From Rhodanobacter sp. OK091 (GTDB lineage Bacteria; Pseudomonadota; Gammaproteobacteria; Xanthomonadales; Rhodanobacteraceae): a stretch of DNA of 64,000 nucleotides. Numbering within the stretch: the stretch's first letter is position 1; every line of letters starts with the position of its first letter. Shown here one piece after another: positions 8,748-18,508 of this stretch. Both the position numbers and the translations under genes were made by a program. Where the stretch lies: the NCBI RefSeq assembly GCF_900142825.1, contig NZ_FRCH01000002.1:1113883-1177882 (forward strand). The letters are read 5' to 3'. The notes under the pieces were generated by a model. That model did no database searches. It saw nothing but the letters and a program-made list of their open reading frames with translations, and had not been told where the DNA came from.

Positions 8748-11700
8748 ATGCAAAAGAAACCGATCTTCTTCGATCCCACCGGCCGACGAGCCATCCATGT
8801 CTCGCGGCTGGTGTTGATCGCCGGCGTGGTCAGCACACTGTTCGTGGTGGCATGCGCCATCAGCCTGTTCGTAGGACCGAGCATGGGTGGCCTGCTTCTT
8901 GGTGGACAAGGCAAGGCGCGACATGGACTGACCGGCGTGAAGGCCGCCGCGCCCGAGCTGCTGAAACCCGCGGCCAAGCTGGCTGCCGAAGTGCGCGCCC
9001 GCCAGAAACTGCTGCATCCATCGCGCGCGCACACCGGCAAAACCAATACGGCGCACACGCCGCCACTGTCGCTGGACAAGCCGGCCGGCCGGCCACTGGC
9101 GATCGGCTTCTACGTCAACTGGGATGACACCAGCTACCCCTCGCTGAAGCGCGCACTGCCCACGCTGGACTGGGTGATCCCGACCTGGATGAGCGTGAGC
9201 GGTCCCGACATGGCGCTGCATACCAGCATCGACGCCAAGGCACTCAACCTGATCCGCAAGCAGAAGCCGTCCACGCCGATCCTGCCGTTGCTGCAGAACG
9301 CGGTAGGCGGCAACTGGGACGGTGCGGGCCTGGCGCGCATGCTGGCCGATCCCGCCGTACGGCAGGCACGTATCGCACAGATCGTCGACTTCCTCGCTGC
9401 CAACCATTTCCAGGGCGTGACAGTCGACTTCGAGGAAGTCCCCGAGAGCTCGCACAAGAACTTCAAGGCGTTCCTGTCCGAACTCAACGAAGCGTTCGAC
9501 CCGCACGGCTGGGGCATCGTGCTGTCGGTGCCGTTCGACGACGCGTCGTGGGATTACAAAGGCTACGCCGACATCGTCGATTTCGAACTGCTGATGGCTT
9601 ACGACGAACACTGGGCCGGCAAGGATCCCGGCAGCATCGCCGGCCAGGACTGGTTCGAGCGCACGCTCGACAAGCGCATGAAGGTGCTCGATCCGGACCA
9701 GACCATCATCGCGATCGGCAGCTACGGCTATGACTGGTCGCACGGACAGAACGCCGAGACGCTGACCTTCCAGGACGCGATGGATCGCGCTGCGGATGCG
9801 CAGGCCGACATCGCGTTCGATCCGGATACGCAGAACCCGCACTTCTCCTACAGCGAGAATGACGGCAGCAAGCATCAGGTCTGGTTTCTCGACGGCGTCA
9901 CCGCGTACAACCAGATCCATGCCGCCGACGATTACAAACCCTACGGCTACGCGCTGTGGCGATTGGGCGCGGAGGATCCGTCGATCTGGCCGGTGCTGGG
10001 CCGCAACTATGGCGCAGCGGCACCGGAGTCGTTGCATACGATCGGCCAGGGCGAGGACATCGACATCGAGGGTCAGGGCGAGGTGCTCGAGGTCGCCGCC
10101 GAACCCTCGCCCGGCGCACGCACCGTCGAAATGAACAAGGACGACGGCAGCATCGATGACGAAAACTACACGGCGCTGCCCAGCTCCTACGTGATCCAGC
10201 GCGCCGGCACGCTGCCGCACAAGATCGCGCTGACCTTCGACGACGGCCCCGATCCGGAGTGGACGCCGCAGATCCTCGACATCCTCAAGGCCAAGCATGT
10301 GCCGGCGACGTTTTTCATCATCGGCGCGAACGCCGAGATGTCGCCACGACTGGTGCAGCGTGAGGTCAACGAAGGCCATGACGTCGGCAACCACACCTTC
10401 ACCCACCCCAACCTGGGCGACAGCCCGCCAGGCATCGTGGCACTGGAACTCAACGCCACCCAGCGGCTGTTCGAGGCGCTCACCGGACATTCGATGCGGC
10501 TGTTCCGCGCGCCCTACTTCGGCGACGCCGAACCGACCACCGCCGACGAACTGGTGCCGATCCAGATCGCGCAGAAGATGGGCTACCTCACGGTCGGCCT
10601 GCACATCGATCCGGACGACTGGCAACGACCGGGAACGGACCAGATCGTCAACAACGTACTGACCCAGATCGCCACCACCAATGCGGATCGCAAGGGTCAG
10701 GTGGTGCTGTTGCATGACAGTGGCGGCGAACGCTCGCAGACGGTGGCGGCGCTGCCGCGCATCATCGACGGCCTGCGTGCGCAAGGTTACGACTTCGTCA
10801 CCGTGTCGACGCTGGCTGGCCTCACCCGTGAGCAGACCATGCCGCCGCTGGCGCCCGGCTCGCTGTCGCAATGGGCGGACCGTTTGGTCTTCCTCGCCCT
10901 GGGCTTGTTCGGTCATCTCATCCGCTGGCTGCTGACCGCGGCCATCACGCTGGGCGTGGCACGCCTGCTGCTGCTCGGCGGACTTGCCCTGTGGAACCGG
11001 GCGCGCGAGCGGCGACGCACGCTGCCTGTGCTCGGCGACAATCCGCCGCTGGTCTCTGTGCTGATCCCGGCTTACAACGAGGAGAAGGTGATTGCCAGCT
11101 CGATCCGGCAGATCCTCAAGAGCCGCTACGCGAACCTCGAGGTCATCGTGGTCGATGATGGTTCCGTCGACGCCACCTCGGCGGTGGTCAACCAGCATTA
11201 CGCGCACGAGCCCCGCGTACGGCTCATCACCATTCCGAACGGCGGCAAGGCGCACGCGGTCAACACCGCACTGCACGCGTCGAAAGGTGCGGTGGTGGTC
11301 GCGCTCGATGCCGACACCCAGTTCGAGCCCGACACGATTCCGCGGCTGGTGCGCTGGTTTGCGGATCCTAAGGTCGGTGCGGTCGCTGGCAACGCCAAGG
11401 TCGGCAATCGGATCAACCTGATCACCTTGTGGCAGGCGCTGGAATACATCACCGCGCAGAACCTGGAGCGCCGCGCGCTGGCCGCACTCGGTGCGATCAC
11501 CGTCGTCCCCGGCGCCGTCGGCGCCTGGCGGCGCGAAGCGCTGGAGCAGCTGGGCGGCTTCCCCGCCGACACGCTGGCCGAGGATCAGGACCTCACCATC
11601 GCCGTGCAGAAAGCCGGCTACCACACGCTGTTCGACAGCGAAGCGATCGCCTGGACCGAGGCGCCCGACAGCGCGCGTGGCCTCGCCCGCCAGCGCTTCC

Positions 11701-12173
11701 GCTGGGCCTACGGCACCTTGCAATGCCTGTGGAAACACCGCGACGCCACGTTCCGCCCACGCTACGGCGCGCTCGGCACGATCGCACTGCCGCAGGTATG
11801 GCTGTTCCAGATCGCGTTCTCGGTGGTATCGCCGCTGGTCGATCTGGTGCTGGTCTGGCAGATCGTCAGCACTTCCCTGGACTACTTCCAGCACCGCGGC
11901 CAGTTCAACGACGAAAACCTGATCAGGATGCTGATCTTCTACGCCGCCTTCATGGCCGTCGATCTCGCCGCGGCGGCACTCGCCTTCGCGATGGAGAAGA
12001 AGGAGCAGTGGAGCCTGCTGTGGTGGCTCGTGCTGCAGCGTTTCGGCTATCGCCAGCTGATGTATTACGTGGTGGTGCGTTCGGTGTGGACCGCCATCCG
12101 CGGACCGTCGGTAGGCTGGGGCCGGCAGGACCGCAAGGCGACGGTGAATGCCGCAGATGAAGCGGAACACTGA
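8748..12173 (+). CDS. Three-domain envelope polysaccharide protein: GH18-like, polysaccharide deacetylase, family 2 glycosyltransferase
   Basis: 1141-residue inner membrane protein. After an N-terminal membrane helix (residues 18-45), a GH18-like barrel spans about 115-430 (G-F-Y-V-N-W at 119; T-V-D-F-E-E-V in place of the classical DxxDxDxE). A NodB deacetylase domain follows (T-F-D-D-G-P-D near 495, H-T-F-T-H metal site, F-R-A-P-Y-F-G-D). After further hydrophobic helices comes a GT2 domain (P-A-Y-N-E-E near 774, V-V-D-D-G-S, A-L-D-A-D, E-D-Q-D, and Q-R-F-R-W near 982), then C-terminal helices. This puts synthesis and deacetylation of a beta-linked hexosamine polymer, as in PgaB/PgaC, in one chain. 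The polymer is inferred, not shown. Confidence 0.9.
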   Translation: MQKKPIFFDPTGRRAIHVSRLVLIAGVVSTLFVVACAISLFVGPSMGGLLLGGQGKARHGLTGVKAAAPELLKPAAKLAAEVRARQKLLHPSRAHTGKTNTAHTPPLSLDKPAGRPLAIGFYVNWDDTSYPSLKRALPTLDWVIPTWMSVSGPDMALHTSIDAKALNLIRKQKPSTPILPLLQNAVGGNWDGAGLARMLADPAVRQARIAQIVDFLAANHFQGVTVDFEEVPESSHKNFKAFLSELNEAFDPHGWGIVLSVPFDDASWDYKGYADIVDFELLMAYDEHWAGKDPGSIAGQDWFERTLDKRMKVLDPDQTIIAIGSYGYDWSHGQNAETLTFQDAMDRAADAQADIAFDPDTQNPHFSYSENDGSKHQVWFLDGVTAYNQIHAADDYKPYGYALWRLGAEDPSIWPVLGRNYGAAAPESLHTIGQGEDIDIEGQGEVLEVAAEPSPGARTVEMNKDDGSIDDENYTALPSSYVIQRAGTLPHKIALTFDDGPDPEWTPQILDILKAKHVPATFFIIGANAEMSPRLVQREVNEGHDVGNHTFTHPNLGDSPPGIVALELNATQRLFEALTGHSMRLFRAPYFGDAEPTTADELVPIQIAQKMGYLTVGLHIDPDDWQRPGTDQIVNNVLTQIATTNADRKGQVVLLHDSGGERSQTVAALPRIIDGLRAQGYDFVTVSTLAGLTREQTMPPLAPGSLSQWADRLVFLALGLFGHLIRWLLTAAITLGVARLLLLGGLALWNRARERRRTLPVLGDNPPLVSVLIPAYNEEKVIASSIRQILKSRYANLEVIVVDDGSVDATSAVVNQHYAHEPRVRLITIPNGGKAHAVNTALHASKGAVVVALDADTQFEPDTIPRLVRWFADPKVGAVAGNAKVGNRINLITLWQALEYITAQNLERRALAALGAITVVPGAVGAWRREALEQLGGFPADTLAEDQDLTIAVQKAGYHTLFDSEAIAWTEAPDSARGLARQRFRWAYGTLQCLWKHRDATFRPRYGALGTIALPQVWLFQIAFSVVSPLVDLVLVWQIVSTSLDYFQHRGQFNDENLIRMLIFYAAFMAVDLAAAALAFAMEKKEQWSLLWWLVLQRFGYRQLMYYVVVRSVWTAIRGPSVGWGRQDRKATVNAADEAEH

Positions 12174-12441
12174 AGCACCGCGCAACATTGAGGCATGCAG
12201 ATCGCGCAGTGATGCACCCGCCATCGCACCTCGCTGCGCTCAGCCGCCAGCCCGTAGCGCCCACATGCGCGAGATCGATTCGATAATCCGGCGTCATGTC
12301 GCATGAACTTTCGTTCACGACATGCCGGTTTTGAGCAGTGGATCAAATGCTGACACGGCGACGATTCTATCCTTGTCATCTTTCGTTGAGATAAAGGGCC
12401 GGGGGGCTTTCTCAACGTTACATCTGGTGGGGATCATATCG

Positions 12442-15183
12442 ATGAATTTGAAAACCAAGTTCGCGGGCGGCTTGTTGCTTGCCTGCGCAGTCGTTGCTAT
12501 TCCGGCACTCGCCGGCGTCTTGCCTGATCACGAGGAATTCGACGCCGCGCTGCAGGTACCGTTCCGCAGCACCGGAGCGCGTCCGGTCACGATGCATTTT
12601 TCCTATCCGGGAGCGACACCGGGAACACCGGTGGCGTGGGAAGTCACCTTGCTCGGCCGTGATGGCGGTGCGTTGCGCACATGGCAAGGCCACAGCACGA
12701 TCGGCACCGGCAACACACAGGCACAGGTCCTGTGGGACGGCCTGGATCGCCACAGCAACGCAGTGCCTGTCGGCTACGTGACGGTACGGCTGCGCGCCGT
12801 TGCGCTGGATAGCGCCACCGCCGCACGCATCGGCACCGGCCAGCCCGACCAGGCACTGACGCTGGCGCAACAGCGGGCACCGGAGCTGATCGAAGAACAG
12901 CGCTACGACGTGTTGGTGGGTGCCGTCGCCGCACCGGTGATGCCGCACTTCCAGGCTCTGCACACACACACCAGCACTTCCACCAGCACCTCGGCGCTAT
13001 CGCCGATGTCGGCGGTGAGCGCCGGCAGCCTGCCGTACACCATCTACTTCGGCAACCTGCACAGCCAGACCAATCACAGCGATGGCGGCGGCGTACTGTC
13101 CACCTGCACGGGCGCACAGAATCCGCAGAGCGCACCGTACGGTCCGGCCGATGCCTATCAGTACGCCTTGAACGAAGGCCTGGACATCCTGATGACGTCC
13201 GAGCACAACCACATGTACGACGGCTCCACCGGCACCAATACGTCAGCCAGTCCGACCACGGCGCACAACCTTTACCAGTCCGGCCTGCAGGCGGCCAGCA
13301 CGTTCAACGCGGCGCACACAAATTTCCTGGCGGTCTACGGCCTGGAATGGGGTGTCATCAGCAACGGCGGCCACCTCAACATCTTCAATTCGCCCAGCTT
13401 GCTGGAATGGGAATACAACAGCTCCAACCAGCTGATCGGTGACGTGTTCACCGCCAAGAGCGACTACGGCTCTCTGTACACGCTGATGAAGGCGAACGGC
13501 TGGGTAGGCCAGTTCAACCATCCCGCCAGCAGTGGCCAGTTCAACGTCGGCGGAACGGATCTCGCCTACACCGCCGACGGCGACACGGTGATGGCGCTGG
13601 CCGAGGTGCTCAACAGCTCGGCGTTCTCCAGCAACACCACCGAGACGGAGACCAGCCGTACCAGCTATGAGCCGGCCTACAACATCCTGCTCGAACGCGG
13701 CTACCACGTGGCGCCGAGTTCCGATCAGGACAATCACTGCGCCAACTGGGGTGCCAGCTATACCAACCGCACCGGTGTGCTGATTCCCAACGGCACCACG
13801 CTCAGCCTGTCGGCATTCCTGGATGCCGTGCGCGCCCGCCATGTGTTCGCCACCGAAGACAAGACCGGCCAGATCGTGCTGACGGCGAACAGCCATGTGA
13901 TGGGCGAGCGCTTCAGCAACAGCGGCCCGTTGACGCTCACCGTCAACTACGCCAGCAGCGCCGGCCACACCGTGCAGCGAGTGCAGGTGTTCGAAGGTGT
14001 GCCAGGCAGCAATGGCACCATCGCCACTACCTCGAGCACCGCTACCACCACCATCACGCCAGCCAACGGCGACCACTTCTATTACGCCAAGATCACCCAG
14101 GATGACGGCAAACAATTGTGGTCCGCGCCGGTGTGGGTCACCCAGGGTGCTGGCGGTGGCGACACCACGCCACCGACGGTGAGTGCCGCGGAGAGCGGCA
14201 GCAGCGGCACCATCACGCTATCGGCCAATGCCAGCGACAACGTGGGCGTCACCAAGGTGGAGTTCTATGTCGACAACGTGCTGAAGGCCACCTCGACCAG
14301 CTCGCCCTATCAGGCATCCATCGACTCCACCACCTTGAGCAACAGCGCGCACAGCCTGGTAGCCAAGGCCTATGACGCCGCCGGCAACGTGGGCACCAGC
14401 AGCGCGGTGAGCTTCAGCGTCTCGAACAGCACCGGCGGCGACACCACGCCACCGACAGTGAGCGCGTCCGAAAGCGGGAGTGCCGGCACCATCACGTTAT
14501 CCGCCAATGCCACCGACAACGTGGGCGTCACCAAGGTGGAGTTCTATGTCGACAACGTGCTCAAGTCGACATCGACCGCCACGCCGTACCAGTCCACGCT
14601 GGATTCCACCACGCTGAGCAACAGCACGCACAGCCTGGTGGCCAAGGCTTATGACGCGGCCGGCAACGTGGGCACCAGCAGCGCGGTGAGCTTCAGCATC
14701 TCCAACAGCGGCGGCACCGCCACCGAGCTGGTGCAGAACAACAGCTTCGAAAGCGGCACCACGCCGTGGACGCAGACCAGCGGAGTGATCAACAACACCA
14801 GCAGCGAAGCGGCGCATACCGGCAGCTACAAAGCCTGGCTGGATGGCTACGGCAGCGCACACACGGACTACGTCCGCCAGCAGATCACCATCCCGGCCAC
14901 CGCGACCAAGGCCACGCTGGATTTCTTCATGCATGTCGACACCGCCGAAACCACGACCAGCACGGCCTATGACACGCTCAGTGCGCAGGTAATTACCCCC
15001 GCCGGCAAGTACGTGACGCTGGCGACCTGGTCGAACCTCAACGCGGCAAGTGGCTATGTCGAACACACCGCGGACCTGTCGGCTTATATCGGCCAGACCA
15101 TCCAGATCAACTTCTACGGCGTCGAAGACAGCTCCAACCAGACCTCGTTCGTGATCGACGACGTCAGCGTGAAAGCGCAGTAA
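12442..15183 (+). CDS. Secreted PHP-domain protein with two Ig-like repeats and a C-terminal beta-sandwich
   Basis: 913-residue exported protein. The Sec signal ends near P-A-L-A-G (about residue 25). After a beta-sandwich region, a CehA/McbA-type PHP metallophosphoesterase domain shows [11 protein letters not shown] near residue 204, T-S-E-H-N-H, F-N-H-P and S-S-D-Q-D-N-H, all candidate metal ligands. Two nearly identical 93-residue Ig-like domains (starting D-T-T-P-P-T-V) follow, then a C-terminal jelly-roll-like domain beginning near S-F-E-S-G-T. The frame is open from 12322, but ATG 12442 begins the signal peptide and has GGGG upstream. It may be a surface or extracellular phosphohydrolase; the substrate is unknown. 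Confidence 0.82.
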   Translation: MNLKTKFAGGLLLACAVVAIPALAGVLPDHEEFDAALQVPFRSTGARPVTMHFSYPGATPGTPVAWEVTLLGRDGGALRTWQGHSTIGTGNTQAQVLWDGLDRHSNAVPVGYVTVRLRAVALDSATAARIGTGQPDQALTLAQQRAPELIEEQRYDVLVGAVAAPVMPHFQALHTHTSTSTSTSALSPMSAVSAGSLPYTIYFGNLHSQTNHSDGGGVLSTCTGAQNPQSAPYGPADAYQYALNEGLDILMTSEHNHMYDGSTGTNTSASPTTAHNLYQSGLQAASTFNAAHTNFLAVYGLEWGVISNGGHLNIFNSPSLLEWEYNSSNQLIGDVFTAKSDYGSLYTLMKANGWVGQFNHPASSGQFNVGGTDLAYTADGDTVMALAEVLNSSAFSSNTTETETSRTSYEPAYNILLERGYHVAPSSDQDNHCANWGASYTNRTGVLIPNGTTLSLSAFLDAVRARHVFATEDKTGQIVLTANSHVMGERFSNSGPLTLTVNYASSAGHTVQRVQVFEGVPGSNGTIATTSSTATTTITPANGDHFYYAKITQDDGKQLWSAPVWVTQGAGGGDTTPPTVSAAESGSSGTITLSANASDNVGVTKVEFYVDNVLKATSTSSPYQASIDSTTLSNSAHSLVAKAYDAAGNVGTSSAVSFSVSNSTGGDTTPPTVSASESGSAGTITLSANATDNVGVTKVEFYVDNVLKSTSTATPYQSTLDSTTLSNSTHSLVAKAYDAAGNVGTSSAVSFSISNSGGTATELVQNNSFESGTTPWTQTSGVINNTSSEAAHTGSYKAWLDGYGSAHTDYVRQQITIPATATKATLDFFMHVDTAETTTSTAYDTLSAQVITPAGKYVTLATWSNLNAASGYVEHTADLSAYIGQTIQINFYGVEDSSNQTSFVIDDVSVKAQ
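14161..14718 (+). repeat. 279-bp tandem duplication encoding two Ig-like domains
   Basis: Two direct copies, 14161-14439 and 14440-14718, lie head to tail inside the PHP-domain gene. Each encodes 93 residues from D-T-T-P-P-T-V to the start of the next unit and they differ at a few positions. The copies are in frame, so gain or loss by recombination would change the length of the stalk without breaking the protein. Confidence 0.9.
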
Positions 15184-15270
15184 CAGCAAGCAACAGGCGG
15201 GAGTTCCATGATGAACTCCCGCCCTCTCCGTTTCCACTCGAACGCTAGTGCCGAAAGCCGCACAGGCGTT

Positions 15271-15378
15271 GCCGCGCACCGCATCGTCAGCCCTTTCAGA
15301 GAATTTCGCGGCAACTGATCGCCGCATGGCAGGAAATTCTTGCAGCCAAGCTGACGAAACAGTGCGCGGGGTTCGGGA
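15271..15378 (-). pseudogene. Degenerate 3' fragment of a DUF1456 (YehS-like) gene
   Basis: Read on the minus strand this stretch gives L-F-R-Q-L-G-C-K-N-F-L-P-C-G-D-Q and then N-S-L-K-G-L-T-M-R, closely matching the C-terminus of the intact DUF1456 gene 0.9 kb away (L-F-R-Q-P-G-H-K-N-F-K-L-C-G-D-Q, F-L-K-G-L-T-M-R at 16171-16290). The similarity is also clear at DNA level. No upstream domain or start is present, so it is a non-functional partial copy left by duplication or by insertion of the intervening gene. Confidence 0.75.
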
Positions 15379-15413
15379 TGAAAAACCCATCGATCAGCAC
15401 GCATACCCGCACA

Positions 15414-15444
15414 AAAAAAGGCCCTTGCCAGGCAAGGGCCTTTT
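15414..15444. terminator. Bidirectional intrinsic terminator
   Basis: A perfect hairpin AAGGCCCTTGCC / GGCAAGGGCCTT with A-tract before and TTTT after, so it can end transcripts from both directions. It lies between the convergent PHP-domain gene and the 15598 gene. Confidence 0.88.
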
Positions 15445-15597
15445 CAACGCGGCTCGACATGGTTGACTCGTGTAGAACCCGGCAACCCGCTCCACTCAAG
15501 AACCGGAATAAGGCATCGCCTTGAATGTGTTGTCGGCGGCGCCAAAAATCACTGCAGGATGTGGCCGAACAAACGCCCACCCATCCTGTCGCAAACA

Positions 15598-16035
15598 CTA
15601 CTTCAGGATCAATTCCCGCGTCAGTTGGCTGCCCAGCAGCTCGCGCATCGATTCCCGATCCATGCTGGCCTTGTCCCGGCTGTCCATGGGACCCAGCACC
15701 TTGGTCGAAATGGCATCGGCTTCGTCGGTTCGATCGAGCGCGGCCATGTTCGGGAAGGCAATCGTCAGGATCAGGTCGGCATCCTGCGGCGTACGCGCCT
15801 GCGAACGGTAGACGGCGTAGCCGGTGATCAGCCCCGCCTTTTTCATCGCGTCCATGTTGGCCTTGTAAGGCCCGTCCAGGTATTTCATGTAGTTGTTGAA
15901 CTGCCCTGGCTTGATCTTGATGAAGCTGACTTGCAAGACCTTACCTTCCTTGTAGGGCTTCGCCTCCTGCGCAAAAACCGACCCCATGACTGCGAACATC
16001 AGCATTGACACGAGAAGCATCGTGATACGTTTCAC
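15598..16035 (-). CDS. Secreted protein of unknown function, ferredoxin-like (dimeric alpha/beta barrel) fold likely
   Basis: 145-residue protein with a clean Sec signal peptide (M-K-R-I-T-M-L-L and cleavage after V-F-A). The mature part pairs K-V-L-Q-V-S-F-I-K-I-K-P-G with a later D-L-I-L-T-I-A-F-P-N strand, a layout common in NIPSNAP/EthD-like dimeric barrels, but no family motif is certain. It is flanked by the intact DUF1456 gene upstream and by a DUF1456 fragment downstream, so it may have been inserted into a duplicated copy. A GGAGAT ribosome site precedes the ATG. Confidence 0.65.
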   Translation of the reverse strand: MKRITMLLVSMLMFAVMGSVFAQEAKPYKEGKVLQVSFIKIKPGQFNNYMKYLDGPYKANMDAMKKAGLITGYAVYRSQARTPQDADLILTIAFPNMAALDRTDEADAISTKVLGPMDSRDKASMDRESMRELLGSQLTRELILK

Positions 16036-16170
16036 AATCTATCTCCTTGACAAATACTGCATGGATATGCAGTGCCGATCGACGCTACGCTCAGTGCTCA
16101 CAAGCGTCAATCGACCGTTTGGCCACTGCATGCTTCGCGCCAAGTGAAGAGCGTCCGGCAAAAATATCGA

Positions 16171-16644
16171 TCAGCTGTCGCGACGCAACCGCATCGTCAA
16201 TCCTTTCAGAAAATTCCGCAGCAGCTGGTCGCCGCACAGCTTGAAATTCTTGTGGCCGGGCTGACGGAACAGCGCGCTGAGTTCCGGCTTGGAGACCGGG
16301 AAGCCGGCGTCGGCGAGGATCTGGTGCATGTCGACATCTTTCAGTTCGAACGCCACGCGCAACTTCTTCAACACCACGTTGTTGGTGACACGTTTCTCCA
16401 CCGGGCGCGGCGGCAGGCTTTCGTCACGGCCACGGCGGTAGAACACCAGGCCATCGAGGAAATGCGCCAACACGGCGTTGCTGCATTCGACGTAGCCCGG
16501 CTCCTCGTCTTTCTTGAGGAACGCGTGCACGTCCTCCTTGGCGATAGGGAAATTCGCGTCGGCAAGATGAGTGATCTCCACCACCTTGCCATCGCTGAGG
16601 TCGAGCATGTAGCGGATGGCGCGCAGTACGTCGTTGTTGATCAT
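16171..16644 (-). CDS. DUF1456 family protein (YehS-like)
   Basis: 157-residue cytoplasmic protein made of two similar halves: N-N-D-V-L-R-A-I-R-Y-M-L-D-L at the N-terminus and N-N-V-V-L-K-K-L-R-V-A-F-E-L in the middle, each followed by an I-x-x-L/I-L-A-D-A-x-F-P segment. This is the duplicated helical domain of YehS/DUF1456, conserved in many gammaproteobacteria with no known function. The length is normal for the family. It is on the minus strand with no clear operon partner; the next gene downstream is separated by 135 bp. Confidence 0.9.
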   Translation of the reverse strand: MINNDVLRAIRYMLDLSDGKVVEITHLADANFPIAKEDVHAFLKKDEEPGYVECSNAVLAHFLDGLVFYRRGRDESLPPRPVEKRVTNNVVLKKLRVAFELKDVDMHQILADAGFPVSKPELSALFRQPGHKNFKLCGDQLLRNFLKGLTMRLRRDS

Positions 16645-16913
16645 GTCGTTCCGGTAAGTCTCGCTGAGGACGCCATGCTACCGCGCCACGCCCACGACGA
16701 TTAACCCCGTTTGCATCATGTCTGCGTTTTATCGCTCACGGACCGGAGCATCGCGCCATGCCGTATCCGTTCCTTTTGCGTGATCACCCGTACCGGCGGT
16801 GGCCTGCGCCGAACGGTTAAGCCCTTGGTCTGTCTTCCGGAAGAGGCTACATATGAGCACAAAATCACCGGACCATTACAATCAACGGCAACCGCAGCAA
16901 AGTGGAGCATGCG

Positions 16914-17162
16914 ATGGCCAAAGGGTCGAGCGCTGCCATGGTGATTCAAGTAAAGGTCAAGCCCAATGCCCGAGCCAGTCTCATCGAGGAAACCACCGAT
17001 GGCGTATGGCTTGCCCAACTGAAGTCGCAGCCCATTGACGGCAAGGCCAACGAAGAGTTGATTGCGTTGGTAGCCAAATGCTTCGGCTGTCCCAAATCCG
17101 CCGTATCCATCAAGAGCGGCGCCTCCGGCCGAATAAAGCGTGTTTGCATCCAGACCGCCTGA
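16914..17162 (+). CDS. DUF167 (UPF0235, YggU-like) family protein
   Basis: 82-residue protein with the family blocks V-K-V-K-P-N-A-R, L-K-S-Q-P-I-D-G-K-A-N-E-E-L, and S-I-K-S-G-A-S-G-R-I-K. The family is widespread and of unknown function. A GTG at 16902 is in frame, but the ATG at 16914 has GGAG six bases upstream and gives the normal family length, so it is preferred. It stands alone, between the DUF1456 gene and a gene fragment on the other strand. Confidence 0.88.
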   Translation: MAKGSSAAMVIQVKVKPNARASLIEETTDGVWLAQLKSQPIDGKANEELIALVAKCFGCPKSAVSIKSGASGRIKRVCIQTA

Positions 17163-17532
17163 CGTTTAGCTCGCAGAACGTGCCGATACGGACAAACTGC
17201 CAGCATCGGGATCATCGGCCGGCAAATCGAAGTCCTTGCTCAACGCCGCGATGCTCGCCTGCAATGAATCCAGCTGCCGTGCCTGATCCTCCAGCTTTTG
17301 CTGGGCCGCTCGCTTGGCACCGATAACGACTCGCTGAACTTTCTGCCCGGCGCCAAGGCCACGAAATCATGGGAGGGGCGTACTGCCCCTCCCATGCGCG
17401 GCGCCTCACGGCGGGACAGGTGGCAAAGCACTGCACAATGCCACCTGGATGAGCCCGCAACCGCATCGCGTACAGTCGCGGACCCCGAGTCAGCTGCGGC
17501 CAGAGGGCTAACCACAGCTGAAACCTTTTTGA
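17163..17532. other. Intergenic region with an unidentified ORF remnant and a 12-bp hairpin
   Basis: On the minus strand a frame with no start codon runs to a TAA at 17167-17169. It encodes V-Q-R-V-V-I-G-A-K-R-A-A-Q-Q-K-L and a coiled-coil-like E-D-Q-A-R-Q-L-D-S-L-Q stretch ending in acidic residues, opening just after a TGA near 17360. It reads like the C-terminus of a lost gene, which I cannot identify. Next to it lies a perfect inverted repeat. The rest to 17532 shows nothing recognisable. Confidence 0.45.
17368..17396. repeat. Perfect 12-bp inverted repeat
   Basis: CATGGGAGGGGC (17368-17379), a five-base loop GTACT, and GCCCCTCCCATG (17385-17396). The stem is GC-rich but has no T-tract on either side, so it is not a standard intrinsic terminator. 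It sits at the 5' edge of the ORF remnant described for 17163-17532. Confidence 0.8.
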
Positions 17533-18405
17533 CTATGTCCCATGCTCCTGCTCGACATGGCCGTCACCGACCACGTCGACCTTCACCTCCACGCGGCGGT
17601 TCGGCGCCAGGCAGGCGATCAGCTCGGCCCGTGGACTCTCGGGGCAGTTCTTGACCGGGTCCTCCACGCCCCTACCCTCGGCGACGATGGATTCTTCCGG
17701 CACACCGCGATTCACCAGGTAATGCATCACGGCATAGGCGCGACGTTCGGAGAGCTCACTGTTATAGGCCTCGCCGCCAAGCCGATCGGTGTAGCCGGCA
17801 ATGTGCACAATCCGAACGCCGCTACCAGCCGCGATCATCCTGTGCGCCAAGTCATCGAGCTGTGCTTTGCCGTTGTTCGTGATGTCGTCGACAGACGACT
17901 TGTCGAAGGCGAACAAGGCATCCGTCGACAAGGTGAATACCTGCTCTTTGGGCGACTCCGTTGACGACGAGGCGGTAGCGCCCGGCGGCATCGAAAGCTG
18001 GCCGCACGACGTCGGCTTCCAGTAAAAGCTCTGCGCCAACCGGTTGTCGTCGAACAGGATCTTGTACTGGCATACCGTCACTTGATCGCTGCCGGACTGA
18101 CGGAAGTTGAACAGGTAGTTCCACTCGCGCACCGCCATCATGCCTTCGCTGAAATGCGGATAGCCGATCAGGTGGGCGATCTGCTGTTTGTTGAGCCCCG
18201 CACGAATCTGGCGCAAGTCATCCGGGTTCGGGAAAGTGCCGCTGCGATGCATCGGCGTCGCACTCTCGGGCGCCGGCCACACCAGCTGCCCGGCACTGTG
18301 CCCATCCCTGGCCACATCGCGGCTCACGTTCCCGCATGCTGCCAGGCTGCCCAGCGTCAGGCACAACAGGCCCGTGCCTGCAAATTTCACGATCGAATGG
18401 AACAT
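17533..18405 (-). CDS. OmpA-family lipoprotein with BamE-like N-terminal domain
   Basis: 290-residue outer membrane lipoprotein. The lipobox L-A-A-C lies near residue 23. Residues about 55-110 resemble the SmpA/BamE fold (N-P-D-D-L-R-Q-I-R-A-G-L-N-K-Q-Q-I, W-N-Y-L-F-N-F-R). Residues about 160-285 form an OmpA-type peptidoglycan-binding domain (F-A-F-D-K-S, I-A-G-Y-T-D-R, L-S-E-R-R-A, with N-R-R-V-E near the end). The start at 18405 is chosen because AGGA lies upstream and the signal peptide begins there; the frame extends 24 codons further. It lies 103 bp downstream of the giant adhesin gene on the same strand and probably serves adhesin assembly or wall anchoring (inference from context). 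Confidence 0.85.
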   Translation of the reverse strand: MFHSIVKFAGTGLLCLTLGSLAACGNVSRDVARDGHSAGQLVWPAPESATPMHRSGTFPNPDDLRQIRAGLNKQQIAHLIGYPHFSEGMMAVREWNYLFNFRQSGSDQVTVCQYKILFDDNRLAQSFYWKPTSCGQLSMPPGATASSSTESPKEQVFTLSTDALFAFDKSSVDDITNNGKAQLDDLAHRMIAAGSGVRIVHIAGYTDRLGGEAYNSELSERRAYAVMHYLVNRGVPEESIVAEGRGVEDPVKNCPESPRAELIACLAPNRRVEVKVDVVGDGHVEQEHGT

Positions 18406-18508
18406 GCGATTCCTGCTTATCAAGTTATGGCCACATACATGGACCGCGCGCACTATCCAGCGAGGGGCACTACGCACCGAGACGCGCGGTGCGCAACCAC
18501 CTCATCGT

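Larger units (their letters stand above)
15184..15597. other. Intergenic region with a gene remnant and a terminator
   Basis: This gap of 414 bp separates the convergent PHP-domain gene and the 15598 gene. It holds a degenerate piece of a DUF1456 gene (15271-15378) and a strong hairpin (15414-15444). The remainder (15446-15597) shows no convincing coding potential on either strand. Confidence 0.7.

Noticed and set aside
8712..12224. 1170-codon open frame antisense to the GH18/deacetylase/GT2 gene
   Set aside because: It mirrors the plus-strand gene, which has clear domains. The antisense product is Arg/Gly/His-rich low-complexity sequence, typical of high-GC shadow frames.
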